Shown piece after piece: positions 1 to 5,987 of a stretch of 5,987 nt of DNA. The position numbers were made by a program, and so were the translations under genes. The stretch comes from AC-52 sp044870295. GTDB taxonomy: Bacteria > Actinomycetota > UBA4738. The stretch is taken from assembly GCA_044870295.1 (NCBI GenBank), contig JBIOYQ010000154.1, positions 1 to 5,987 of the forward strand, read 5' to 3'. The first letter of the stretch is position 1. Each line of letters begins with the position of its first letter. The notes beneath the pieces are model-generated. The model ran no database searches and had not been told where the DNA came from. It worked only from the letters and a program-made list of their open reading frames with translations.

Positions 1-55
1 TACGAACAGGCACCCGGCTAACTCTCCGGCGCCCTATCACTCCGGACTCGCCGTA

Positions 56-2020
56 GTGCAAACTGAGCCCACCGTGAGCCAGACCACCGATCCCCGTCTG
101 GGATCCACGCTGGGCGGGTACCGCATCGACTCCCTGATCGGCCGGGGCGGGATGAGCGTCGTGTACCTGGCCGAGGACACTCATCTCGGCCGGAAGGTGG
201 CCCTGAAGTTCCTTGCTCCCGAGCTGGTCCTCGACACCAAGTTCCAGGAGCGGTTCGTACGAGAGTCCCGGCTGGCGGCCTCCCTGGAGCATCCCAACAT
301 CGTGACCGTCTACGACGCCCGTGAGGCCGACGGCCAGCTCTACCTCGCCATGCGCTACGTCGCCGGGACCGACCTCAAGCGGCTGATCTCCGCCGAGGGC
401 GCGCTGGATCCGGCCCGGACGGTCTCCATCATCTTCCAGGCCGCATCGGCCCTGGACGCGGCGCATGGTGAGGGCCTCATCCACCGCGACGTGAAGCCGG
501 GCAACATCTTGGTGACCCCTCGCTCCAATGCAGCGGGCCGCGACCGCGTCTACCTCACGGACTTCGGCCTCACGAAACGTGCCACGTCCGAGTCGGGCAT
601 CACCGCCACTGGTCAATTCGTGGGGACGCTCGACTACGCGGCCCCCGAGCAGTTCGAGGCCAGACCGCTGGATGGCCGAGCCGACGTGTACTCGCTGGGC
701 TGCCTGCTATACGAGTGCCTGACCGGGGATGTTCCCTACCCGCGGGAGAACCAGGCCGCGCTGGTCTTCGCCCACCTCCACTCCCCACCGCCCAAGGTCA
801 CGGAGAAGCGCCCAGACCTGCCCGCGGCCATCGATGGCGTGGTCGCAACGGCCATGGCCAAAAGGCCGGAGGATCGGTACGCGTCTGCCGGCGAGCTGGC
901 CGAGGCCGCTGCCTCAGCCCTGGGCGTGGACACCGTAGCCCCGACCACACCAACCACCCCCACGCGTCCCGTCCCCGTCCCGCCCCGTGGACCCTCCCGG
1001 AGAACCTTGGCCATCGTCGGGACCGCGGTGGTCGTGATCATCGCTCTGATCGTTGGGCTCGTGGTGGCATCGAGCGGCTCGAAGTCACCCTTGGCGCCGG
1101 GCCCTGTCGCGCTATCGCCGACCGACTACCTGGCCCGGATGGACCCAGCCACCAGCCAGGTGGTGGCCAAGATCCCTTTGGGCCAGCACCCCATCGACGT
1201 GGCCGTTGGTGAGGGCTCGGTGTGGGTCCTGGACAGGGACGGCTCGGTGCGCCGGATCGACCCCGTCACGAACAAGGCGATGATCATCAAGGTCATGGCC
1301 GAGGATCCGCGATCGATCGCCGCGGGTGAGGGCGGAGTGTGGGTGGCCGACGGAACCAAAGGCGTGGTTCTCAGGATCGATCCCGCATCGAATCGTGTCG
1401 AGCAGCCTCTTCGGACAGGGGGGGTCGTCAGCGACCTCGTAGCGGCCGACGGTGCGGTCTGGGCGGCCGTCAACAACGGGACCTCTCGGATCGACCCATC
1501 CTCGGGCGAAGTGACCGACGTGAGTGGAGCCGAACTTGGGCCCGATTCTGGCGGCGGCGTCAAGCTCATCGATGTCGGCGGGGGCGCCGTGTGGCGGGCC
1601 GACGATTCGGGCGGCTACCGGTACGACATCGCCACAGACCAACTCGCCAGGGTCGAAACCGACATCACGCCTCGCGCCATCTCCGTGTTCGAAGGCGATG
1701 CCTGGATTGCTTCCTGCGGGACGCCGGCGACGGTCATCCGACTGGATGCGAGGACGGGGGAGGTCCTGGCCACCGTCGCGGCCGGGGGAGCCATCTGTCC
1801 CTACTTCCGCACAGGTGCTCCGATCGCGATCGCCGCAGGCGTGGAAGGAGTCTGGGTAACGGACGGCGTCAACGGGACGATCAGCAGCATCCGTGCCGCC
1901 AGCGGCCAGGTCGACCCGCCGATCCGGGTCGGTGACTCGCCGACCGCGATCGCCGTCGGGTTGGGCTCGGTATGGGTCACAGTGGATCAGGAGCCATCGC
2001 CATCACCGTCGACGAGCTGA
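56..2020 (+). CDS. Transmembrane PknB-type Ser/Thr protein kinase with C-terminal seven-bladed beta-propeller
   Basis: A receptor-like Hanks-type Ser/Thr kinase of 654 residues. The kinase domain spans about residues 21-290: Gly loop GRGGMSVVY (29-37), ATP-binding Lys51, helix-C Glu70 (19 residues on, as in PknB), catalytic HRDVKPGN (143-150), DFG (169-171) and APEQ (196-199). Activation-loop Thr183 and Thr185 fall where PknB autophosphorylates (T-x-T before VGT). A Pro/Thr-rich linker (about 295-312) and RGPSRR precede one membrane helix (about 318-338), giving kinase inside and C-terminus outside. Residues 357-654 form a YVTN/Vgb-like propeller. No strong Shine-Dalgarno precedes GTG 56. GTG 74 is an alternative start, and the frame stays open to the window edge, so the N-terminus is uncertain by a few residues or more. 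The last 49 bases overlap the cyclase/ATPase gene. Kinase identity is very secure; the ligand and substrates are unknown. Confidence 0.95.
   Translation: MQTEPTVSQTTDPRLGSTLGGYRIDSLIGRGGMSVVYLAEDTHLGRKVALKFLAPELVLDTKFQERFVRESRLAASLEHPNIVTVYDAREADGQLYLAMRYVAGTDLKRLISAEGALDPARTVSIIFQAASALDAAHGEGLIHRDVKPGNILVTPRSNAAGRDRVYLTDFGLTKRATSESGITATGQFVGTLDYAAPEQFEARPLDGRADVYSLGCLLYECLTGDVPYPRENQAALVFAHLHSPPPKVTEKRPDLPAAIDGVVATAMAKRPEDRYASAGELAEAAASALGVDTVAPTTPTTPTRPVPVPPRGPSRRTLAIVGTAVVVIIALIVGLVVASSGSKSPLAPGPVALSPTDYLARMDPATSQVVAKIPLGQHPIDVAVGEGSVWVLDRDGSVRRIDPVTNKAMIIKVMAEDPRSIAAGEGGVWVADGTKGVVLRIDPASNRVEQPLRTGGVVSDLVAADGAVWAAVNNGTSRIDPSSGEVTDVSGAELGPDSGGGVKLIDVGGGAVWRADDSGGYRYDIATDQLARVETDITPRAISVFEGDAWIASCGTPATVIRLDARTGEVLATVAAGGAICPYFRTGAPIAIAAGVEGVWVTDGVNGTISSIRAASGQVDPPIRVGDSPTAIAVGLGSVWVTVDQEPSPSPSTS
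1124..1975 (+). repeat. Seven propeller-blade repeats in the kinase ectodomain
   Basis: Protein-level repeats inside the kinase gene. Each unit of about 37-50 residues pairs an R-x-D-like strand (such as RIDP followed by a G-x-V segment) with an A-x-G-x-G-x-VW strand. The marker tryptophans are W390, W429, W469, W513, W550, W600 and W640, which is seven, the usual number for a YVTN/Vgb/NHL-like closed propeller. The seventh marker lies just before the C-terminus, so the overlap with the next gene does not cut the fold short. The only cysteines in this part are C554 and C581 (blades 5 and 6), a candidate disulfide that fits an extracellular location. Fold assignment is from the repeat pattern; the bound ligand, if any, cannot be read from it. 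Confidence 0.75.
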
Positions 2021-4005
2021 AGCCAGTCACCGCGCTGTTCGCCGACATCGTCGGCTCGACCGCCCTGGGCGAACGACTGACGCCTGGTGAGGTCAAGGCC
2101 CTCGTGGGCGAGTGCGTGAGCCGGATGAGCCGCGCGGTGGAGGAGTTCGGCGGGACGATCCAGGCCTACACGGGCGACGGCATCTGCGCGTACTTCGGTG
2201 TGCCCGTCGCCCACGAGGACGACCCGGAACGGGCCGCCCGCGCCGGGCTGCGCATCCTCCACGTGGCCAGGGAGTACGCGCGGGACGTGGAGACGGCGTG
2301 GGGGATCAAGGAGTTCGACGTCCGTGTGGGGATCAACAGCGGGCAAACGGGCGTCGGGCTCGTGGGGTCCGCCGCGCCGCAGGCGGTGGCGCTCGGCGAC
2401 GCCACGAACGTCGCCGCCCGGTTGCAGGGGGCGGCCGAGCCGGGGACGATCGCGGTCGGTCCCGAGACTGCCCGGCGGTTGGCCGGCACGTTCGTGCTGG
2501 AATCGCTGGGCCCGCTGACCGTGAAGGGCCGGAGCGAGCCCGTTGCCGGGTGGAAGCTGCTGGGACCGCGACCCGGCGGAGACGGCGGCTCGCTCGCGCC
2601 TTTGGTCGGCCGGGAGGCCGAGATGGCGCGGCTGACCGGCGTCCTGGAAGAGTTGCGAGCCGGACGGGGCCAGATCGTGTTCGTGTCGGGCGAGGCGGGG
2701 ATCGGCAAGACCCGCCTGCTCGCGGAGCTGCAGGCCATGGCCGAGCCGCACGCCACGTGGCTCAACGGGGCGTGCCTCTCCTACGAGCGCGACGTCACGT
2801 CCGGGCCGTTCGTGCAGATGGTCCGGGCCTGGCTGGGGCTGGACGAGCAGGCCCCCGAGGTGGCCGTGCGCATGCGCCTCCTGGCCAAGCTGAGCGGCTT
2901 GCTCGGGTCGGAGCGGGGCGATGTGGTCGCCGGGCTGGCCCGCCTGCTCGGGGTGAAGGTGGACGAAGACTCGGAGGAGGGACCGACCGGCGCGGCCGAC
3001 CCGGCGGATCGAAGGATCCACGCCTATCGGGCCTGGGTGGAGGCGGTGGCGGCCAGCGGTCCACTGGTGCTCGCCATCGACGACCTGCAATGGGCCGACG
3101 CAGCCACGGCCGACCTCGCCCAGGGGCTGCTGGATCTCACGGACCGGGCTGCGGTGCTGGTCGTGATGGCGTTCCGGCCGGACCCCCAGTCGGCGGCCCA
3201 TACCGTCCGGGTGAAGGCGCTGGCCGACTTCCCCCACCGGTCGATCGAGGTGCCGCTCGGACCGCTCTCGCCCGACGCCTGCCGGAGGCTGGTCGAGGTC
3301 CTGATCCCTTCGACATCCATCGACAGCGAGACGGAGCAGGGGATGATCGCGCGTTCGGAGGGCAACCCGCTGTTCCTGGAGGAGCTGCTGCGGAACCTCC
3401 AGGAGGTCGGCCCCACCGACCGCTCGCGATCGTGGAGCGTGTCGATCCGCCATCTCCTGCCCTCGTCGCTCGAGAGCCTGTTCGTGGCTCGCATCGACCG
3501 GCTCCCCGAGGGCCCGCGCCACCTCGCGCAGGTCGCCGCGGTGATCGGGCGGGAGTTCCCGGTGCGCGTCCTCGAGCGGGTCTCCGGCAACGCCACCATC
3601 CAGGAGGACCTGGCCCCGCTGCTCCGCGCGGAGCTCATCCGCGAGGTGCGCCGCTTCCCGGAGCTGGTGTGCACGTTCCGCCATGGGCTGATCCAGGAGG
3701 CCGCCATGGAGACCCTGACCGCCGACCGGCAGCGGCAGCTCAACGGGCGGGTGGCTGCGGCCTACGAGGCGCTGTTCGCGGGGTCGCTGGACGACCACAT
3801 CGATGTGCTGGCCTACCACTACTACCGGAGCGACGACCAGTCCAAGGCCATCCCGTACCTGGAACGGTCCGCCGATCGAGCGCTCACCCTGGGTGATCAG
3901 GCTCGCGCGGCCGAGTTGGTTCGCCGAGCGCAGAAGGTGGCCGCCCGGCTCGGCGACGCAGCGGAAGAACGGCGACTTACGGAGCGGTTGGCCTCACTCG
4001 CCTGA
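1972..4005 (+). CDS. Class III nucleotide-cyclase-like domain fused to AAA/STAND ATPase
   Basis: A 677-residue probably cytosolic signalling protein; no signal peptide or membrane helix is seen. The cyclase homology domain covers about residues 15-195: metal-binding Asp25 (FADIVGST) and Asp69 (YTGDG), and transition-state Asn146 and Arg150 (NVAAR). Ala65 and Val139 occupy the positions where canonical adenylate cyclases carry the purine-selecting Lys and Asp. An AAA_16-like ATPase follows (about 209-475): Walker A GEAGIGKT (240-247), Walker B LVLAIDDLQWAD (365-376), FRP (401-403) and GNPLFLEEL (464-472). The rest is helical with TPR-like character and stops soon after, whereas many relatives carry long TPR arrays or a LuxR-type helix-turn-helix. 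ATG 1972 is the only usual start able to include the whole cyclase domain, because the frame has a stop at 1933-1935. The start lies inside the kinase gene, implying co-transcription and coupled translation. Domain calls are secure; cyclase activity is not. Confidence 0.93.
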   Translation: MGHSGSGAIAITVDELKPVTALFADIVGSTALGERLTPGEVKALVGECVSRMSRAVEEFGGTIQAYTGDGICAYFGVPVAHEDDPERAARAGLRILHVAREYARDVETAWGIKEFDVRVGINSGQTGVGLVGSAAPQAVALGDATNVAARLQGAAEPGTIAVGPETARRLAGTFVLESLGPLTVKGRSEPVAGWKLLGPRPGGDGGSLAPLVGREAEMARLTGVLEELRAGRGQIVFVSGEAGIGKTRLLAELQAMAEPHATWLNGACLSYERDVTSGPFVQMVRAWLGLDEQAPEVAVRMRLLAKLSGLLGSERGDVVAGLARLLGVKVDEDSEEGPTGAADPADRRIHAYRAWVEAVAASGPLVLAIDDLQWADAATADLAQGLLDLTDRAAVLVVMAFRPDPQSAAHTVRVKALADFPHRSIEVPLGPLSPDACRRLVEVLIPSTSIDSETEQGMIARSEGNPLFLEELLRNLQEVGPTDRSRSWSVSIRHLLPSSLESLFVARIDRLPEGPRHLAQVAAVIGREFPVRVLERVSGNATIQEDLAPLLRAELIREVRRFPELVCTFRHGLIQEAAMETLTADRQRQLNGRVAAAYEALFAGSLDDHIDVLAYHYYRSDDQSKAIPYLERSADRALTLGDQARAAELVRRAQKVAARLGDAAEERRLTERLASLA

Positions 4006-4014
4006 ACGACGCGA

Positions 4015-5586
4015 TCAGACGGTCCGCGCCCGCTCTCGCTCTCGTTCGACCAGCACCCGGCGGAGGATCTTGCCGGAGGCGGACTTCGGGATCTGGTCGA
4101 CGAACTCGACCTCGCGAACCCGCTTGTGCGGCGCCACCCGTTCGGCAACGTACGTCATCAACGCCTCGGCATCCACGTCACCGGCGAGCACGACGAACGC
4201 CTTCGGGATCTCCCCCGCCTCTTCGTCCCGTTTCGGGATCACCGCCGCGTCCGCCACGGCGGGGTGACCGATCAACACGGCCTCCAGTTCGGCGGGCGGG
4301 ACCTGGTACGCCTTGTACTTGATGAGCTCCTTCAGGCGGTCGACGATCGTGAAGTACCCATCGGCGTCGGCGTGCCCGATGTCGCCGGTGTGGAACCACC
4401 CCTCGTCATCGATGGCCTGGGCCGTCGCCTCCGGGTTGTTGAGGTATCCGCGCATGACCTGCGGGCCCCGGACCCACAGCTCGCCGTCCTGGTTGGGCCC
4501 GTAGTTCTCGCCCGTCCCCCAATCGACCACCCGCACCTCGGTGTTCGGCAGCGCCGGTCCGATCGATCCCGGCTTGTTCCTTGCCGGGTCGTCATCGGGC
4601 GTGACGTGGGTGACCGGGCTGGTCTCGGTCAGTCCATAGCCCTGGTACACGTGGACGCCGAGCCGCTGTGAGCACAGGTCCGCGAGGGCCGCGTCCAGCG
4701 GCGCCGCGCCCGACATGATGAGCCGCAGGCTGGACAGGTCGTAGCGGTCGACGACCGGATGCTTGGCCAGGGCCAGGATGATGGGCGGCACCAGGTGGGC
4801 GCGCGTGATCCGATGGTCCTGGAGCAGCGCCAGGAAGGCCTCCAGGTCGAACTTCGGCATGGTCACCACCGTGGCGCCCTTGTACAGGGCGTTGTTCATC
4901 ACCACCACCTGCCCGTAGATGTGGAAGAACGGCAGCACGGCGACGACGCGCTCGTCTTCGGACAGGTGATGGTGCTGCTCGAGCTGCACCAGGTTCGCCA
5001 CCAGGTTGTGGTGGGTCAGCATGACCCCCTTGGGGAAACCCGTGGTCCCACTCGAGTAGGGCAGCACCACGAGGTCCTGGCGCGGGTCGATATCGACGTC
5101 TGGGGGGTCGCCACCGTCCCACCAGGACCCCGACCAGATCGGGCTGTCCGTTTCGCCGCCTGCGAAGTCCAGCCACACGCCGGTCTGTTCGGCGGCAGGC
5201 TCGGCGCGGTCGCGGAAGGGCGGCACCGACATGAGGAACTTCGCCCCGGAGTCTTTCAGCTGGTAGGCCACCTCGTCGGCCGTGTACAACGAGTTGATCG
5301 TGGTGGTCACGCCGCCGAGTGAAGCCACGGCGTGATACGCCACGGCCCATTCGGGTGAGTTCGGCGCGAAGATCCCGAACACGTCGCCTTTCCGGAAGCC
5401 GAGGTCTGCCAGCCGCCCCGCCACGCATCGCACACCGCTGGCGAACTGCCCGAAGGTGAGGGTCCGCCCGGTCGCCCCGTCGATGATGGCGGGCTTGTCC
5501 GCCAGCTCCCCCGCCCTCTGCAGGACGAAGGGGGTGAGAGGCACCTCGGGGATGTCGACGTCCGGCAGTGGACTCCGGAAGATCAC
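4015..5586 (-). CDS. AMP-forming acyl-CoA synthetase, 4-coumarate-CoA ligase-like / fatty-acid-CoA ligase
   Basis: An ANL-superfamily enzyme of 523 residues, the usual length. It should activate a carboxylic acid with ATP to an acyl-adenylate and transfer it to CoA. Motifs in order: P-loop YSSGTTGFPKGV (177-188), FHIYG (221-225), A5 QGYGLTET (315-322), GELWVRGPQ (368-376), TGD (400-402) with ATP-ribose-binding Asp402, Arg417, hinge-region VDRLKELIKYK (415-425), Gln428, and catalytic Lys506 in KSASGK (501-506). The KYK-x-YQVPPAELE segment and the FHIYG motif resemble 4-coumarate-CoA ligases and actinobacterial fatty-acid ligases; the substrate cannot be decided. Ala426 replaces the Gly usual after KYK. 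The C-terminal tail is rich in Arg and Glu. The start is GTG 5586 with no Shine-Dalgarno, but a TAnnnT hexamer lies just upstream, which suggests a leaderless mRNA. The gene ends 9 bases from the convergent cyclase/ATPase gene. No partner beta-oxidation or polyketide gene lies in the window. Confidence 0.95.
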   Translation of the reverse strand: MIFRSPLPDVDIPEVPLTPFVLQRAGELADKPAIIDGATGRTLTFGQFASGVRCVAGRLADLGFRKGDVFGIFAPNSPEWAVAYHAVASLGGVTTTINSLYTADEVAYQLKDSGAKFLMSVPPFRDRAEPAAEQTGVWLDFAGGETDSPIWSGSWWDGGDPPDVDIDPRQDLVVLPYSSGTTGFPKGVMLTHHNLVANLVQLEQHHHLSEDERVVAVLPFFHIYGQVVVMNNALYKGATVVTMPKFDLEAFLALLQDHRITRAHLVPPIILALAKHPVVDRYDLSSLRLIMSGAAPLDAALADLCSQRLGVHVYQGYGLTETSPVTHVTPDDDPARNKPGSIGPALPNTEVRVVDWGTGENYGPNQDGELWVRGPQVMRGYLNNPEATAQAIDDEGWFHTGDIGHADADGYFTIVDRLKELIKYKAYQVPPAELEAVLIGHPAVADAAVIPKRDEEAGEIPKAFVVLAGDVDAEALMTYVAERVAPHKRVREVEFVDQIPKSASGKILRRVLVERERERARTV

Positions 5587-5592
5587 GCGCGA

Positions 5593-5598
5593 ACACTA
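5593..5598 (-). promoter_or_regulatory. Candidate -10 element for a leaderless ligase transcript
   Basis: The minus strand reads TAGTGT here, matching the actinobacterial TAnnnT -10 consensus. Six bases (5587-5592) separate it from GTG 5586, so transcription would start at or next to the start codon. That agrees with the absence of a Shine-Dalgarno sequence. No convincing -35 hexamer lies 16-19 bases upstream, which is common for such promoters but weakens the case. One six-base match can occur by chance. Confidence 0.35.
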
Positions 5599-5648
5599 GC
5601 CCTGGTTTGACGGGGGCGCACTCGGGCAACAACCAAGCAAGGCGACCA

Positions 5649-5656
5649 GGAAGGAG
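5649..5656 (+). promoter_or_regulatory. Strong Shine-Dalgarno site of the small membrane protein gene
   Basis: GGAAGGAG ends six bases before GTG 5663, a near-optimal match to the 16S rRNA 3' end at near-optimal spacing. It is the best ribosome binding site in the window. It fixes the start of the 60-codon gene and is strong evidence that this short frame is translated. Confidence 0.85.
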
Positions 5657-5662
5657 CCCAAC

Positions 5663-5845
5663 GTGAAGGTCGGAGTGAGGACCATCCTGCTGCTGGCAGC
5701 GGTCATCGTGTTCGTCGTGGCCATCTTCGTGGACAAGGACCAGGTCAAGTGGCTGTCCGCAGGCCTCGCCCTCTTCGCCGGGGCGTTCCTGCTGGGCGAG
5801 CTGGTCGGCGGCGGGCTCGGCAAAGGCCTTCGTCGCAGGCTCTAG
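5663..5845 (+). CDS. Small two-helix membrane protein of unknown function
   Basis: A 60-residue protein starting at GTG 5663 behind a strong Shine-Dalgarno site. Two hydrophobic segments are visible, about residues 6-23 (ILLLAAVIVFVVAIFV core) and 30-51 (WLSAGLALFAGAFLLGELV core), joined by a short polar loop DKDQVK. Positive charges at the N-terminus (Lys2, Arg6) and in the C-terminal KGLRRR suggest that both ends are cytoplasmic with the loop outside. The Gly run after helix 2 (GGGLGKG) could aid helix packing. I do not recognise the family. It diverges from the ligase gene across 76 bases (5587-5662), and its stop overlaps the stop of the next, convergent gene. It is real by ribosome binding site, composition and topology; no function is inferred. 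Confidence 0.82.
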   Translation: MKVGVRTILLLAAVIVFVVAIFVDKDQVKWLSAGLALFAGAFLLGELVGGGLGKGLRRRL

Positions 5846-5987
5846 CCCGTCGCCCGCGACAGCGGCTCGGGCGCCGAGCGCTGCAACAGTTCACGGCCGA
5901 CCCAGGCGAACCACAGCGGCGAGAAGACGAAGCCCGTCAGGATGGCGGCCGTGAGCACGACCGGGTTCTTCGGGTTCAGGATGATCA
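5842..5987 (-). CDS. C-terminal 47 codons of an unidentified membrane protein (partial)
   Basis: The minus strand is open from the window edge to a TAG at 5842-5844. Its 47 codons nearly all end in G or C, as in the neighbouring genes. The peptide has a hydrophobic stretch, NPVVLTAAILTGFVFSPLWF, followed by AWVGRELL and a short polar tail ending SRATG, which looks like the last membrane helix and cytoplasmic tail of a multi-spanning protein. The visible part is too short to name a family. There is a faint similarity in layout to the end of some Nramp-like metal transporters, too weak to use. The start lies outside the window. It is convergent with the small membrane protein gene. Confidence 0.6.
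   Translation of the reverse strand, partial: IILNPKNPVVLTAAILTGFVFSPLWFAWVGRELLQRSAPEPLSRATG

Noticed and set aside
1..21. Possible tail of an upstream gene ending in TAA at 19-21
   Set aside because: Only six codons are visible and their third positions are not distinctly G/C biased, so coding cannot be judged.
35..40. TATCAC as a -10 element for the kinase gene
   Set aside because: It lacks the final T of TAnnnT, has no matching -35, and the upstream context is cut by the window edge.
1821..1832. Perfect 12-base palindrome CGATCGCGATCG as a possible operator
   Set aside because: It lies in the propeller coding region, where the repeated Ile-Ala codons of the A-x-G-x-G-x-VW strands produce similar CGATCGC runs in other blades (for example near 1310 and 1945). 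Coding repetition explains it.
1987..3819. Very long open frame (about 610 codons) on the minus strand opposite the cyclase/ATPase gene
   Set aside because: It is a by-product of high third-position G+C in the plus-strand gene. The translation is rich in Arg, Gly, His and Pro without recognisable domains, while the plus strand carries a full set of cyclase and Walker motifs.
2112..3896. Long plus-strand frame (about 594 codons) in another frame of the cyclase/ATPase gene
   Set aside because: It is dominated by Arg, Gly, Ala and Pro, has no motifs, and is wholly inside the real gene; a GC-rich shadow.
5607..5612. TTGACG as a -35 element for the small membrane protein gene
   Set aside because: No TAnnnT-like -10 hexamer occurs 16-19 bases downstream on the plus strand, so a promoter cannot be supported from this hexamer alone.
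4592..5632. Minus-strand frame of about 346 codons overlapping the ligase gene and its upstream region
   Set aside because: It is a frame-shifted shadow of the ligase with Arg/Gly/Pro-rich low-complexity translation and no family signature.

Overview
The window is GC-rich (roughly two thirds G+C by eye), with strong G/C preference at third codon positions, GTG starts and very compact spacing. This, together with a PknB-type kinase and a cyclase/NTPase signalling protein, points to an actinobacterial or similar high-GC soil lineage. The taxonomic call is inference. No rRNA, tRNA, CRISPR array, transposase or other mobile-element sign is visible, and no stretch of 300 bases lacks a gene.

Layout. 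(1) 56-2020 (+) encodes a transmembrane Ser/Thr protein kinase: cytoplasmic PknB-like kinase domain, Pro/Thr-rich linker, one membrane helix, then a predicted extracellular seven-bladed beta-propeller. (2) 1972-4005 (+) overlaps it by 49 bases and encodes a class III nucleotide-cyclase-like domain fused to an AAA/STAND-type ATPase with a short helical C-terminus. (3) 4015-5586 (-) converges on it with a 9-base gap and encodes an AMP-forming acyl-CoA/4-coumarate-CoA ligase-like enzyme. (4) 5663-5845 (+) diverges from the ligase gene and encodes a 60-residue two-helix membrane protein with a very good ribosome binding site. (5) 5842-5987 (-) is the last 47 codons of a further membrane-protein gene, convergent with the small gene; their stop codons share a CTAG palindrome.

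How the genes may work together. The first two genes form a tight pair, probably co-transcribed and translationally coupled. It would comprise a receptor kinase with an outward-facing propeller and a cytosolic cyclase-like/ATPase protein. A plausible but untested reading is that the propeller senses an extracellular or envelope cue, and that the kinase and cyclase/NTPase act in one pathway. The cyclase domain keeps both metal-binding Asp residues and the transition-state Asn/Arg, but lacks the Lys/Asp pair that selects the purine, so its product or even its activity is open. The ligase, small membrane protein and partial gene look like an independent neighbourhood. Nothing in the sequence links them to the signalling pair beyond proximity.
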